DNA of 64,000 nt from Croceimicrobium sp963974215 (GTDB lineage Bacteria; Bacteroidota; Bacteroidia; Flavobacteriales; Schleiferiaceae). Positions 34,603 to 48,400 of this stretch are shown here, in pieces (position 1 is the first letter of the stretch; the number at the start of each line of letters is the position of its first letter). A program made the translations under genes and the position numbers. The stretch spans positions 310,001-374,000 of the forward strand of contig CAXBBL010000001.1 of assembly GCA_963974215.1 (NCBI GenBank), given 5' to 3'. A model generated the notes under the pieces. It had not been told where the DNA came from. It made no database searches and saw nothing but the letters and a program-made list of their open reading frames with translations.

Positions 34603-35129
34603 AATCTCTACCGTTTTTACAAGATTCAAAGATAAGCACTTATCAACAGTTGTTAGTAAATTTTAGACTAACGGTACCATATGTCGATTATCGGTAGAGG
34701 CTTTTAGGGTGGAATTCAAATAATAATACGCGCCATAGTCCTTGTAAGAGAAGGTACAGAAAACCATTTTTTGGATGAGACCAACTTGGTTACCTAACCA
34801 ACTTAGCAGCCTTGGAACTTGTCCCTTTGTTGCAGCCTGCCGAAGCAGCAAGATCTATATTAGACTTTACCTTTTCGGGAAAACAGGAGGCATTAATTTA
34901 ACTCCGGACTCAAATTATCAATACCCATTTTGCACTGAATGGACCCTAGCCCTAAGAGAGTTTGCTTTGCACCTTGGTTTTTTCAAGAATAGAAAATCGA
35001 AAGACTTATTATATGTTCGAAGCAGGGTTTTAAGTATTAAAAAGGGCTGATGTGTAGATAAAGCTATTGATAAGCATTCTTTTGTACCTTTAGCCTCTAT
35101 TCTTAATTGAGAAAACATCGCCCAGTTTG
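34603..35129. other. Intergenic region without a supported gene
   Basis: About 530 bases between the divergent surface-protein and LytTR genes. It is AT-rich, and the 91-codon ORF at 34775-35050 shows no recognisable family, ribosome-binding site or typical codon use. The left part must hold the promoter of the surface protein. The right part holds a candidate LytTR promoter near 35067-35092. Confidence 0.6.
35067..35092 (+). promoter_or_regulatory. Candidate promoter of the LytTR regulator gene
   Basis: TTG at 35067-35069, a 15-base spacer and TACCTTTA (one mismatch to TAnnTTTG) at 35085-35092, 37 bases before the ATG. Moderate match. Confidence 0.4.
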
Positions 35130-35810
35130 ATGAAATGTATAGTTGTTGATGACGACCCTGTTCAGAGAGAAGCAATAAAATCATGTATCGCTTCAGTTAA
35201 AGATTTAGAGCTGGTAGGAGTTTATCCTAATGCAATTGAAGCAAGGTTGGCATTGCAGAAGCGCGATGTGGATCTTATCTTTTTAGATGTAGAGATGCCC
35301 GAAATGAGTGGTATCGAATTCTTACAAAGCTTTAAAGATGTTCCTCAGGTTATTATGGTTACTTCTAAAAAGCATTATGCTTTTCAGGCCTTCGAATTTG
35401 ACGTAACCGACTATATTTCTAAACCGATAGATATGGATCGCTTCTCTTCTGCTGTTCAGCGAGCTAGATACTATGAAGAGAACTTAAAAAAGCAGGAAAC
35501 AGAAGACTCACTTTTTATTAAATCGGATGGTGTTCTAGTGAAAATTAATATCGAAGAAATACTATTTGTAGAAGCCTTAGGCGATTATATAAAATTAGTA
35601 ACCGATTCACAAAGACATATTGTTCACAGCACCATGAAGGCCTTTGTTGCGAAACTTCCCGATACATTTTTACGGGTCCATAAGTCACATATTGTAAACC
35701 TAAAAAAGGTTAAAAAGCTAGAGGAAAACACCATTGAGTTGGCAGGTATACAAATTCCTGTGAGTCGGAATAATAAAAAAATATTGATCGAAAGACTAGC
35801 TCAGATCTAG
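35130..35810 (+). CDS. LytTR-family response regulator
   Basis: From the ATG at 35130 the protein has 226 residues. An N-terminal receiver domain has the acidic pocket VVDDDP, phospho-acceptor Asp53 in LIFLDVEMP, Thr in VMVTSKK and Lys in ISKPID. A C-terminal LytTR DNA-binding domain (about 128-226) has FVEALGDYIKLV and FLRVHKSHIVNL. All receiver residues are intact. No sensor kinase is adjacent. A TTG three bases earlier is the ORF limit but the ATG is preferred. It reads toward the giant adhesin 650 bases away, with a terminator in between. Confidence 0.93.
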   Translation: MKCIVVDDDPVQREAIKSCIASVKDLELVGVYPNAIEARLALQKRDVDLIFLDVEMPEMSGIEFLQSFKDVPQVIMVTSKKHYAFQAFEFDVTDYISKPIDMDRFSSAVQRARYYEENLKKQETEDSLFIKSDGVLVKINIEEILFVEALGDYIKLVTDSQRHIVHSTMKAFVAKLPDTFLRVHKSHIVNLKKVKKLEENTIELAGIQIPVSRNNKKILIERLAQI

Positions 35811-35844
35811 CCTTTGTTTAAGAAGGCTAAAGGCTCTTTTTTTA
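35809..35844 (+). terminator. Intrinsic terminator of the LytTR gene
   Basis: The stem AGCCTTT / AAAGGCT followed by a T run (CTTTTTTTA) starts at the last codons of the gene. An alternative shorter pairing (AGCCTT / AAGGCT) exists. Confidence 0.7.
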
Positions 35845-36457
35845 TCTCATTTTCCATGTTTTCTTCACAATTCTTTGTGTAACATTTAGAAATCAAGCTT
35901 GTACGTTGTTGATAATTTCATATCTTTCCCAAACCAACCAACAAACGTACAGCTCGATGAGAAATTTTCAACGTCTATACACTAGACTTAGTCCAAGCTC
36001 GACTTATTTCTTAGAAAAACTTAAATTCCCTTAGTTACGATACTTAAAGACTCAAACTGAGTTATCTCTGCGTTCCCTGTTTTTTTACACCAGCAATCAA
36101 ACAATATGAGAGAAGTACTACCTTTTGGGCGATTTAATATACCACCCAAGCTCTTTGCATTTCCACAAATTATATTTTCGCTAAAACTCAAATTTAGAGA
36201 ATTTGAGGACCCCCTTTTTTTTGATCGACGCTGATTATGTCTTGCATTAGCTCTAATGGAAGATGTGATTAAAGCATTTTTTCCTAACCGCTAGCAGTTC
36301 ATTAACATAGCGGATATTTCCATTTAGATTTTCCCTTAGAACTAATCTAGTCCGCGCCTTTTTTAAGAGCGCACAGCCACTTTTGTGCTTAAAAATCAGA
36401 ATTTACCAACATTAAATATTCAAATAAAAAATTAGTAACCGCCTCTAATAATTTAAT
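35845..36457. other. Long leader/intergenic region before the giant adhesin gene
   Basis: About 610 bases without a supported gene. Small in-frame ORFs start at 35957 (25 codons) and 36106 (42 codons), with no clear family, so both are weak. A C5T8 stretch near 36211-36222 is notable. A LytTR binding site pair was not recognised with confidence. The region probably carries the adhesin promoter and a long 5' leader. Confidence 0.5.
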
Positions 36458-39400
36458 ATGAAACGAACACGCTATTTATTCTTGTTACTCTTTCTTGGTT
36501 TAAGCTTTCTCAGTTTTGGGCAGCTTTCCGAAGATTTTGAGGGCTCTTTTACTCCAACTGATTGGGTAATGACGGCTGGGTCTGGTTCTTGGACTCAGGA
36601 AAATTTAGAGGCTGACCATACCTCAGGGTCGGGTTCTTACGCCGATTACGATTGTTATAATATTAGTGGCACTAGCCCGGCCTATTTACAAACCCCCAAA
36701 CTAGTAGTTAGTGCAACCGATAAGACTTTTTCCTTTTGGTATAACTACTATTTAGTAAGTGGAACCTGGGGTAATACTGCAGAGTTATATGTGGATGTTT
36801 CCAGTAATGATGGTGTTACTTGGACCTCAGGAACCACTAACTATATATCTGGCCAGCACGGTACCGGTTGGAATCAAATAAGTATCGACCTTTCTAGTTT
36901 CGAAGGTCAAGACTTTACCGGTAGTAATGTAGTAGTACGTTTTAGAGCAATTTCCGATTATGGCTCCTATAATATCGCTATAGACGATGTAGCGGGTCCA
37001 GCGGTTTTTGTACCGACTTGTTTAGCGCCTAACGCATTGGGAGCTAGTAATATTACTGCAAATGGTGCAGATTTAACTTGGACGGAAACAGGAACGGCTA
37101 CACTTTGGGATATAGAATACGGAGCGATTAATTTTACGCCCGGAACGGGCACTACCCTAAGTGGCTTAACCGCTAGTCCATATTCTTTATCAGGTTTAAG
37201 CTCGTTTACAGATTATGAGTTTTATGTGCGGGCCGATTGTGGCGGCAGCGGCACTAGTAGTTGGTCGGGGCCTTTTTCTTTTAAAACGGCTTTTGCCTGT
37301 CCGCCCAATGCGGTTTGTGGAACCTATACCAGTGGAGATATTAGTAGTGATTACAACTTCAACTCTCTACCAGGAACTTCTTCATGTCCTGGCACCCTTT
37401 CATTAACCATCCCTTCTGGGGATTGGATTGATAGTGTAGATGTTTACTATGAAATGACTACGGCTAGTAATGGGTGGATGTCCGAGCAAAGGTCATGGCT
37501 TTACAGTCCAACCACCGGCCAAGGCGAAGGGAGCATAAGCAGTGGTTCAGGAGGGGCAGGGGGTACCTTTGTCTATTCCCGTGATGCCTTAAGCTTTGCC
37601 AATACCAGTGTTGGAACGGTTGATTTTGAAATGCACGCTGGGCGAACCTTTGGCGGGTCTGGCTGCAACAATACCTATAATTATGTGGTGGATGGCACGT
37701 GGCGAGTGGTTGCTTATCATTCAGCCGTGCCGGCCTGTACTCCTCCGAATAATCTAAGCGCTAATAATATTACCGCAACAAGTGCTGACCTCGGATGGAC
37801 TTCTACGGGAAGTGAAACCCAATGGGATATAGAATATGGCCTAGCGCCATTTGCTCAGGGGTCGGGCACAATGGTAAGCGGAACTACTACGAACCCATAC
37901 TCGTTATCAGGTTTAAGTCCTAACATGCAGTATGAGTTTTATGTGCGCGCTGACTGCGGTGGTAGCACAAGTTCTTGGGCTGGGCCTTACAGTTTTACTA
38001 CTCCTTGTGCCGCGATTACGAGCTTTCCTTACACACAAGATTTTGATGCCTCCACAAGTACCCCTAACTGTTGGTCGCAAGACCCCGCAAATGGTGAAGA
38101 TTGGACCTTTGGTTCATCCGGCATGACTTACGGTGCTGCGAGTGACCATACAGGAGGTGGCAATTTTGCGCGCATTGATGACTCATCTCCTCATAATGCT
38201 AATCCAGCAATACTAGAGTCAGTGCCATTCGACTTAAATACTTTATCGGTACCGCGTTTAGTCTTTTGGTATCAGAATAGATATACAAATACTTCAGGAG
38301 GCACATCTCAATTACACATAGATATTTATGATGGTAGTACTTGGAATAGTTCGGTCCTGTCGGTTACTAGTAACCTAAACACTTGGACCAAATATACAAT
38401 CGACCTTAGTGCCTATAAAAGTGCTAATACTATTATTCGATTCAGAGCTATAGAAGACCCGTCAGGTTTTTATAGCGACCCATCTTTAGACGATATTACT
38501 ATTGAAGAATCGCCCTCTTGTTTAGCACCATCAGTTTTAGGGGCAGCAAATATAAGTGCTAATAGCGCGGACCTAAGTTGGACCGAAAACGGAACGGCAA
38601 CTAGTTGGATAGTTGAATACGGCGCGGTCAATTTCATTCAGGGAGCAGGAACAACGGTAACTGCGGGCTCAAACCCTTATACCTTAGCGAGCTTAAGTGA
38701 CGATACGGAATATGATTATTACCTGAGAGCCTTTTGTGCTCCCGGGGATAGTTCCGTCTGGGTAGGGCCCTATACCTTTCGCACTGCCTGCTTACCTTTT
38801 ACTTCTCCTTATACACAAAACTTTGATGGAGAAACGGCTCCAGCCATAAACTCATGCTGGTCGGTAATAAATACCGCAAGTTCCGCTCGTCTTCAAACGG
38901 ATGCCACTCCTCTAGGAACTACCGCTAATTCAGCACCAAACTCAGTTGAGTTTTATGGCGGTTCTGGCACCAGCCCAAGCGATTTAATTTTAATAAGTCC
39001 TGAGTTTTCGGATTTAGATAACACCAAGCGAATTAAGTTCTATCTCTACGATTACAGTAATACTTCCGACTTTATTATTGGAACCATGTCGGACCCGAGT
39101 AATGCCGCGACATTTACACCTTTTGACACCATTTTTGAAACCGATATGGCGGATGACGTTTGGGAGCAGCATACGATAAGCTTTGCCAGCTATGCGGGAA
39201 CCGATAAGCATATTGCATTCGCACACGGTAATAATACTACCTTCGACTACATACATTTTGATGATTTTGAATACTTAGATATTCCTTCTTGTCTAGAACC
39301 AAATTCTTTAGCCCTTTCATCGGCGGGAAGTACTTCCGCGACTTTCAATTGGGTAGAAGCAGGTTCTGCTACAAACTGGCAGTTGTCTTATGGTGCTCCA

Positions 39401-42400
39401 AGTACTTCGGCAGTAGCGGGGACTAAGCAGCTAGCTGGCACAAACCCTTATACCTTAACAGGTTTAACTGCGGCTACGAGTTATGAAATTTACTTGCGTT
39501 CTATTTGCGCAGCAGGAGATACCAGTATATGGATCGGGCCATTAAGCTTTACCACTAACTGCGCGGTGCCAAATCCATTAACTATGCCCTATATTCAAGG
39601 TTTTGAGTCTATGAATGGCACTTTAACCGGTGACGGAGTGGTAAGTTGTAATACTACCGCTAACTGGAACTTTAGTACGGCCGATCAAGCTTCAGGAAGG
39701 GTGAGATGGGGGACAGATGCGGTTACTGCTATTAGCGGTAGCGGTGCAATAACTCTTGATATAAACCCCAGTGGTTCTGATGTAGCAAATAATCTAATTC
39801 TTATGCTCAATATGAGCGCCTACACAGTGAATACGGACTTAGAGTTATTATTTGACTACATGGATCATGGTGATGAACTTCAAGCAAACGACAGTGTTTG
39901 GATTCGGGGAAGTGCTTCGGATAATTGGGTGGGGGTTTATGCCTTAGTGCCTAGTACTCGCACCAATGGTGTTAGTACTTCTGTTGGACCATTAGATATT
40001 GACGATTTATTAACTGCTGCAGGCCAGACAGTTTCCAATACTTTTCAAGTACGGTTTGGACAGGAGGATAATTTTCCTGCCACCTCCTCAACAGCGAGTG
40101 ATGGTATCACTTTCGATAATGTTGTGGTGCGCTTAACTCCAAACTGTGTTCTGCCCAGTGCGCTTACTGCCAGTAATATCGACCAAGGTAACGCGGATTT
40201 AGATTGGACAGAAAACGGCACGGCCACGCTGTGGGATATAGAGCTTGGCCTGAGAGGTTTTGCTGCTACTGGAACCCCAACCGCAGCGGCAATTACCAAA
40301 CCTTATAGCTTAAGTGGCTTACAAGGAGGAACAGGTTATGAGTATTATGTAAGGTCTAATTGCGGTGGAACAGATGGGACTAGTTTTTGGGTAGGCCCTT
40401 TTTCCTTCACTACTTTGCCTGATACCGCGGTGGGAGTGACTTGTACGAGTGGCTTTTTATCCGTTTTATTCTCCGAAGATTTTGAAAATAATAATGCTGG
40501 TTGGACTGGCGATGTAGGCACTGGAAATGGTGATTGGGAAATTCCCGATGGTGCCAGCTCTGGCGGCACAGGAGCCAGTAGTGGCTTCGGTGGGGGAAAC
40601 TACATGAATTATGAAGCCTCCAATACATCAAATAATAATGGAAGTATTGTTTCACCTGCGATAGATTTAACGGGAGCCATTACTCAGGCGGAACTGTCTT
40701 TTTATATGCATGCCTATGGTGCTTCAATGGGAACCTTAAATGTGGGAGTTGGAACTTCCGCGAGTGGCCCTTTTACCAATGAGTTTGTTTGGACAGGCCC
40801 ATTACAGACCGCAGCAACGGACGATTGGGTCAATGTTGGTGTAGATCTGTCTGCTTATTTAGGTTCAACTATTTACCTTCAATTTACACAATACGATACG
40901 CTAAACTCACTTGGTACTGGCTTCGATGGAGATATGTCTATCGATGAGGTTGAGGTTACATCTTGCGTAAGCTGCCCAGCACCTAGCAACTTTGTAAGTT
41001 CCAATCTTACAACCAATAGTGTTGATTTAAGTTGGACCGAAAATGGCTCTGCTACCACTTGGCTTATCGAATATGTTTCTCCCGGCAACGGTGTAGGTAC
41101 TGGAACCGTGGTGAACGCAGGTTCAAACCCATACCCTTTAAGCGGACTTAGCCAAAACACCTCTTATGATATCTACCTTCGCGCTTATTGTGGAGTAGGA
41201 GATAGCAGTGCTTGGGTAGGGCCAATTAGTATTACCACCTTATGTGCCGCAGTAAACACTTTCCCCTACACGCAAAACTTTGATGCTTTAAGTCCTAATA
41301 ACGGCACTATTTCATGTTCTACCACCAATTTATTAGGTGATTGTTGGAGCAATGAAAGCACGAACGATGATAGTGATTGGATACCACGTAGTATTTCAAC
41401 GGGCTCTTCTTCAACAGGCCCAAGTAGTGACCATACAGGAGGCGGAAACTACCTTTTTGTGGAGTCAAGTTCTTGTTATAATAAGGTATCAACTCTTTAT
41501 AGTGTAGAGTTTGACTTTACTGCGAATACCGCCCCAAGAATTTCTTTTTGGAACCACATGTATGGGACGGATATTGGCAGTTTAGATTTAAGCTATTCCA
41601 TCGATAATGGGGCAACTTGGTCTGCTAGTATTTTCAATAAAAGTGGCGATCAGGGTGATGCTTGGCAACAAGACGGCGCATTAATTTTAGCCCTTGCGGG
41701 AGAAAGCTCTGTGATATTCCGTTTCCAAGCGACGACGGGCACAAATTTTCAATCCGATATTGCCATAGATGATATTGTGGTGGACCAAGCGCCAATGAAT
41801 GAAGTGGGGGTAACCGCCATTGCAATTAGTGGTGACGGTTGCGGAACCAATCAGGCCGTAACAATTGATATTAGCAATTTTGGTGCAGCAACCCAAACTA
41901 GTTTACCAGTGGCTTATGAGTTAAATGGGGTAACTACCTCCACTACTTGGACAGGTTCGCTTGCGGCAGGAGCAAGCACTCAGTACACTTTCACTAGTTT
42001 ATTTGATGCGAGTGCTACAGGTAATTATAGCATTAAAGCCTATACCGCTTTAGCAACCGATGCCGATAATAATAATGATACTAGCACAACCTCCATTGTA
42101 ACGCCTGCGTCTTACGCAACCGATTATCGCGTTGATTTTGAATCAGGCTTAGCGCCTGACTGGACAAGCGATGGTAGCACAACAACTGGTCACAATGCTC
42201 CTTCCACCGTTCTTTTCCGAAACCTCTGGTCTAGCAGCCGAAGCTTTGTTACCACAAGTGCGCGAATTGATAATATTAGCGCGGGAGATGTTTTCCGCTT
42301 TGCTTATCGCTATACTAATTATTCGGCCGGTACAGTAGGAACAAGCTTAGGTGCAGGCGATAGCCTTAAGGTTTTAATTTCAACTGATTGTGGCGTCAAC

Positions 42401-45400
42401 TTCAGCACTTTAGATAAGATTCACTCTGGCAATCATATCGCTTCGGCTGATATGAGATTGATGGAATATGATCTGAGCGCCTACGCGGGCGAGAAAATAG
42501 TAATTCGCTTTGCCGCCGAATGGGGAACAGGCGATTATTATTTAGATCTGGATGAAATTTATGTAGGTACGCCTTTATCTTCTAACACTTTAGTGAGCTC
42601 CGATTTTAATGGCGCGCAAATTTCCTGCAAAGGAAGTAGTGATGGTCAAGCAGTAGCGCAAGCCGCTGGCGGGGTTAGTCCTTACACCTTCGAGTGGGAT
42701 GCCAGTGCTGGTTCTCAGCTTAATGATACCGCATCTGCTTTAAGCGCGGGTAAACACTACGTGACCATTACAGATGCCCAAGGCTATAGCATAAAGGATT
42801 CGATTACCCTAACCGAACCAGATACCTTGGCTTTAGGGATTGGAACGAGTAATCCTTCCTGTGCGCAAAACTTCGACGGCGCAATAAACCTAATAGTAAG
42901 CGGTGGAACAAGCCCTTATACTTTTGCTTGGTCGGATGACGCCGCAGTGACAACAGAAGACCGCACTGCGATTGACACCGGAAGCTATATGGTTACCATT
43001 ACCGATGCCAATGGTTGCACTTATGTAGAAACGATTAACCTGGTAATTGAGGATACAGTTAGCCCTGTTGCAATTGCACAGAATATCAATGCTTATTTGG
43101 ATGCAAGCGGAAATGTTAGTATAAACGGCCCCATGTTAGACAATGGTTCTACTGATGCTTGCGGTATTGCTAGTTATAACCTTTCAAAAAGCAGCTTTAC
43201 TTGCGCCGACGAAGGCCCCAATACGGTAATCTTAACCGTTACGGATGTTAATAGCAATCAAAGTACAGCAACAGCAACGGTGACCGTTATTGATACAATT
43301 TCCCCAGTTGCTAATTGTCAAAACATTAGTGTCTACCTCGATGCTTCTGGTAATGCGAGCATTACGGCCGCAGATATTGATAATTCTTCTACCGACAATT
43401 GCAGCATTAGCTCAAGAAGCCTTAGTACAACGAGCTTTACTTGTGCCGATGAAGGCGTGAATCTAGTAAGCTTAACGGTGACTGATCAAGCAGGAAATAG
43501 CAGTGTATGCCAAGCTAATGTTACCGTAATTGATTCGACTAGCCCTGTGGCGTCTTGTCAAAATATTAATATTTACTTAGATGGCGCGGGCAATGCTTCT
43601 ATAACCGCTTCTGATTTAGACGGTGGAAGTAATGACAATTGTAGCATAGCTAGTTTAGCGGCGAGTCAAACAAGCTTTACTTGTGCTAATCTTGGTGCAA
43701 ACACCGTAATCTTTACCGTAACGGATCAGGCAGGTAATAGCTCTACTTGCTCGGCTACCGTAACTGTTTCAGATACCACAGCGCCGACGGCTTCTTGCCA
43801 AAACATATATGCCTATTTAGATGGAAGCGGATCTGTAACCATTAGTGATGCGGATGTAGATAATGGTTCGACTGATAATTGCAGTATTAGCACATCTGCT
43901 TTAAGCAAAACAGTGTTTACCTGCGCCGATGAAGGCCCCAACGCAGTAGTTTTAAGTATTACTGACCCGGCTGGTAACACATCAACTTGTGTGGCCACGG
44001 TTACGGTAATCGATACCGTTTCTCCCACGGCTTCTTGTCAAAACATTAGTGCCTACTTAGATGGAAGCGGTGCAGTTAGCATTACGACGGCAGACATTAA
44101 TAATGGCTCCAGTGATAACTGTTCTATTGCGAGTATCGATTTGGATAAAACTAACTTTACTTGCGCAGATAAAGGAGCAAACACAGTAACACTTACTATA
44201 ATAGATCAAGCCGGAAACAGCTCTAGCTGCTCCGCCACCGTTACCGTGATAGATACAATTAGCCCAATCGCTTCCAGTAGGAATCTGAGTGTTTATTTAG
44301 ACGGCAGCGGTTCAGCCAGTATTAGCGTGGCAGACCTTGATAATGGTTCTTCGGATAACTGCAGTATAAGTTCAATGACGCTCAGTGAGTATAACTTTAA
44401 TTGTAGCGACGAAGGTTTAGAAACGGTAATTCTTACAGTTACAGATCAAGCAGGAAATGCTAGTACTAGTGTTTCTATGGTAACAGTAATTGATACGATA
44501 AGCCCGACTTTAAGTACGCAAAACATAAGTGTGTATTTAGATGCAAATGGAGCGGCCTCCATTACTGCCGCAGATGTTGATAATGGTACAAGCGATAATT
44601 GTACGCTGCAAAGCACTACAATTAGTAAGTCTAGCTTTGGCTGTTCTGATTTGGGTCCTAACACCATTGTGTTTACTGCTACAGATCAAGCGGGCAATGC
44701 TTCAAATACTAACCTTACGGTAACAGTAATAGACACGGTTAGTCCTACTATTTCTACTAAGGCTTACACCGCCTACCTCGATGCTAGCGGATCTGTAACC
44801 ATAGAAGTAATTGATGTTAGTAGTGGTACCTCTAATGCCTGTTCTATTGATACGGTTTTCCTAGATAAGTACACTTTTAACTGCAGCGATGTAGGTTTAA
44901 ATACCGTAACGGTTACAGCCCAGGCAACGGGTGGTTCTGCTTCTAATACAGCCACAGCCGCAGTAACGATAGTAGATACTATTAGTCCGGTTGTAAATAC
45001 TCAATCTTTAATAGTGTATTTGAACAGCGCTGGTCAGGGTAGTATTACCACCACTCAGGTGAATAATGGTAGTACCGACGCTTGCGGCATTAGCTCTTAT
45101 GCGCTTTCTCAAAGCAATTTCAACTGTAGCCACTTGGGTTCCAATACGGTTATTTTATCAGTAACCGATGTGAATGGAAACACCGGTACAAACACCGCCA
45201 TTATTGATGTTAGAGACTCGATTAAACCTGTGGCCAAGTCGCGCGATGTAACGGTTTACCTAGATAACGCTGGAAAGGCAACCATCACACCAACGATGAT
45301 AAATAATGGTAGTACCGATAATTGCGGCATTGTGCCTTCCTTAAGCAAATCAAGCTATAGTTGCGCCGATGAGGGCTTAAACCAAGAGTATCTTTTAATT

Positions 45401-48400
45401 ACCGATGCCGATGGCAATGTGGATAGTGTTGACTTCCTCATTACCGTTTTAGATACGATTAGCCCTAGCTTAATTACCCGTGATATAACGGTGCAATTAG
45501 GAGCAACCGGTTTAGTATCTATTTCTGCTAATCAATTAGATAGCGCTAGCTTCGACAATTGCAGTAATCTACTTTTCTTTAATGTAAGTAAAAGTAGTTT
45601 CAATTGTAGCAACTTAGGGCTTAATACCGTAATGGTAACCGCCACCGACGTACAAGGAAACAGTACCACTAAAATGGCTTTAGTAACAGTAGAAGACAAT
45701 ATTGCTCCTACTATGCAAACGCAAAGTGCTACTATTTACCTTGATGCCTCGGGAGCCGCCATGCTAAGCACGTCCTTGGTTAATAATGGCAGTAGCGACA
45801 ATTGCCAGATCGATAGCATGTGGCTTTCTAAAGCGAGTTTCGATTGTAGCAATTTAGGATCGAACAGTGTGCAGCTTTTTGCACGTGATGCGAGTGGAAA
45901 TCAAAACAGTAGCTCTGTAAGTGTTACCGTTTTAGACACTTTATCACCCACCGCATCTGCGCAAGCAATTAATGTGTATTTAAATGCTAGTGGTTCGGTT
46001 AGCGTATTAGCCAGTGCCTTAAACAATGGCAGCAGCGACAATTGCGGATTAAGCTCTTATAGCTTAAGTACTAACAACTTTACTTGTAGTGAAGTGGGAG
46101 CGAATAACGTAGTATTTACCGCTACCGATGCTTCGGGTAATTCCTCTTCTAGCATGGTGGTGATAAACGTAGTTGATACTATTTCACCCACGGCTAGAGC
46201 TAAGAATTTCTCGGTTAGCCTAGATGCAAGTGGAAATGCTACGATTAGTAGCAGCGATATAAATGATGGCAGCAGCGATGCTTGTGGTATTTCCACCTTA
46301 GCATTAAGTCAAAGTTCATTTACCTGCGCGGATATTGGTGCTAATACCATAAACTTATTGGTTACCGATAATAATGGTAACACCAGCACTGCTAGTGCCA
46401 CTCTTACGGTTACCGATAATATCGCCCCTAATGCAGTGGCTCAAAATCTTAGCCTTTATTTAGATGCGAGTGGTGTGGCAACGATAAGTGCTAGTCAAAT
46501 AGATAATGGTAGCTCTGATAATTGCGCTATTGCAACGATGTCTTTAAGTCAGACTAGCTTTGCTTGTGGCGACATTGGCAATAATGTGGTTATTCTTACA
46601 GCTACCGATGCCGATGGTAATGCCAGTACCGCAACGTCGGTGGTGAATGTAATCGATACGGTTTCACCGATGGTATCTGCGCAAGCAATAACTATTTACT
46701 TAAACGCCTCGGGTAGTGCAACAATAAGCGCTGCTGATCTCAATAATGCGAGTACCGATAATTGCGCCATTGCGAGCTACAGTATTTCTAAATCGAGCTT
46801 CGATTGCAGTAATGTTGGAGCCAATAATGTAACGCTCACGGCGACGGATGCTTCTGGAAACAGTGCTTCTAGCAGCGCCGTGGTTACGGTAATGGACACC
46901 ATAAGCCCGAACGTTTTAAGCACCAATTTCACCCTAAGTCTCGATGCTAGCGGTAACGCTTCCATCACACCAAGCGACATTGATAATGGTTCTTCGGATG
47001 CCTGTGGCGGCCTAAGCTTTTCCTTAAACAACAGCAATTTTACTTGCGCCAACTTGGGAGCCAACTCGGTGTTGTTAACAGTAAGCGATGCTAATGGAAA
47101 TTCGGCCAGTCGCTCGGCGACGGTTACGGTGATCGATCAGATTGCGCCTAGTGTTGTTACACAAAACATCAATCTTTATTTAGATGCCAGTGGTAATGCT
47201 CAAATTAGCAGCGCTGCGCTAGACGGAGGAAGCTCCGACAACTGCGCCATTAGCTCTGCTACTCTTAGTCAGAGTAACTTTGATTGCAGCGACTTGGGTT
47301 CTAATACAGTAACGCTAAGCTTGCAAGATGCCTCGGGTAATTCCGCGAGTGCCACCGCAACGGTTACTCTTCTCGATACTATTAGTCCTACCATGGCTAC
47401 AGCGCCAATTAACCTCTACCTAAATGCTAGTGGCCAAGCAAGTATTAGCGCCGCTGATATTAATGCCGGTAGCAGTGATAATTGCGCAATAAGTTCCTAC
47501 AGCTTATCTAAGGTAAACTTTAGCTGTGCGGACATCGGGTCTAACATTGTTACGCTCACTGCCGTAGATGCCTCTAGCAATAGCAGCTCTATGACTGCCG
47601 TAGTTACGGTAATTGATACCGTGAGCCCTACCGCGGTAGCGCAAAACATTACGGTTAACCTAAATGCCAGTGGTAGTGCTAGTATTACCGCTAGTATGCT
47701 TTCCAGTGGTAGTAATGATGCTTGTGGAATAGCTTCCCAATCGGTTAGCCCAACTACTTTTAGTTGTGCCGACTTAGGCGCAAATACAGTGACGCTTACT
47801 ATTACGGATAATCATGGTAACAGCAGTACGGCAACTTCTACGGTTACCGTGCAAGACTTAATTGCGCCAACCGTTGTAACTCAAAATAAAACGGTTTATC
47901 TAAACAGTACAGGGTCGGCCACTGTGGTAGTTGCTGATATTGATAATGGCAGCAATGACAATTGTGCGATTCTAAGCTCTAGCTTAAACATCACAACTTT
48001 CGATTGCAACGATATCGGTCAAAACTTAGTTAGCTTAAGTGCTACCGATGCTTCGGGTAATACCGGCGTAGCAGGTGCCATTGTTACCGTTCTGGATACA
48101 ATCAGTCCTAACATCAACAATTTACCAGCAAATATTACCGCTTATTCGGTAGCGGGTCAGTGTGGAGCTACGGTAAACTGGACCGCCATTACGGGTAGCG
48201 ATAACTGTTCGGTGTCTTCTGTGTCTACGAGCACATCTAGCGGAAGCTTTTTCCCTAAAGGATTAAGCACCGTAACGGTAACGGTAAACGACGGTAGTGG
48301 CAATAGCAGCAGTAGCAGCTTTACCATTAATGTGATTGATACGATCGCCCCAGTTTTCACAAGTGCGGCGACCAACATCTCGGTTAGTCCTAATGCAGGA

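Noticed and set aside
34775..35050. Open reading frame of 91 codons between the surface protein and LytTR genes
   Set aside because: No family pattern, no good start context, and composition like the surrounding spacer.
36106..36234. Small ORF of 42 codons in the adhesin leader
   Set aside because: No homologue recognised and no clear ribosome-binding site; kept only as part of the leader description.
46777..47064. Long minus-strand reading frames inside the giant adhesin gene
   Set aside because: They are shadows caused by the repeat codon pattern, appear at repeating positions and lack family features.
43061..48103. Regular 240 bp periodicity as a possible CRISPR array or satellite DNA
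   Set aside because: The units are coding, long, in frame and diverged, with no short identical repeats and spacers.
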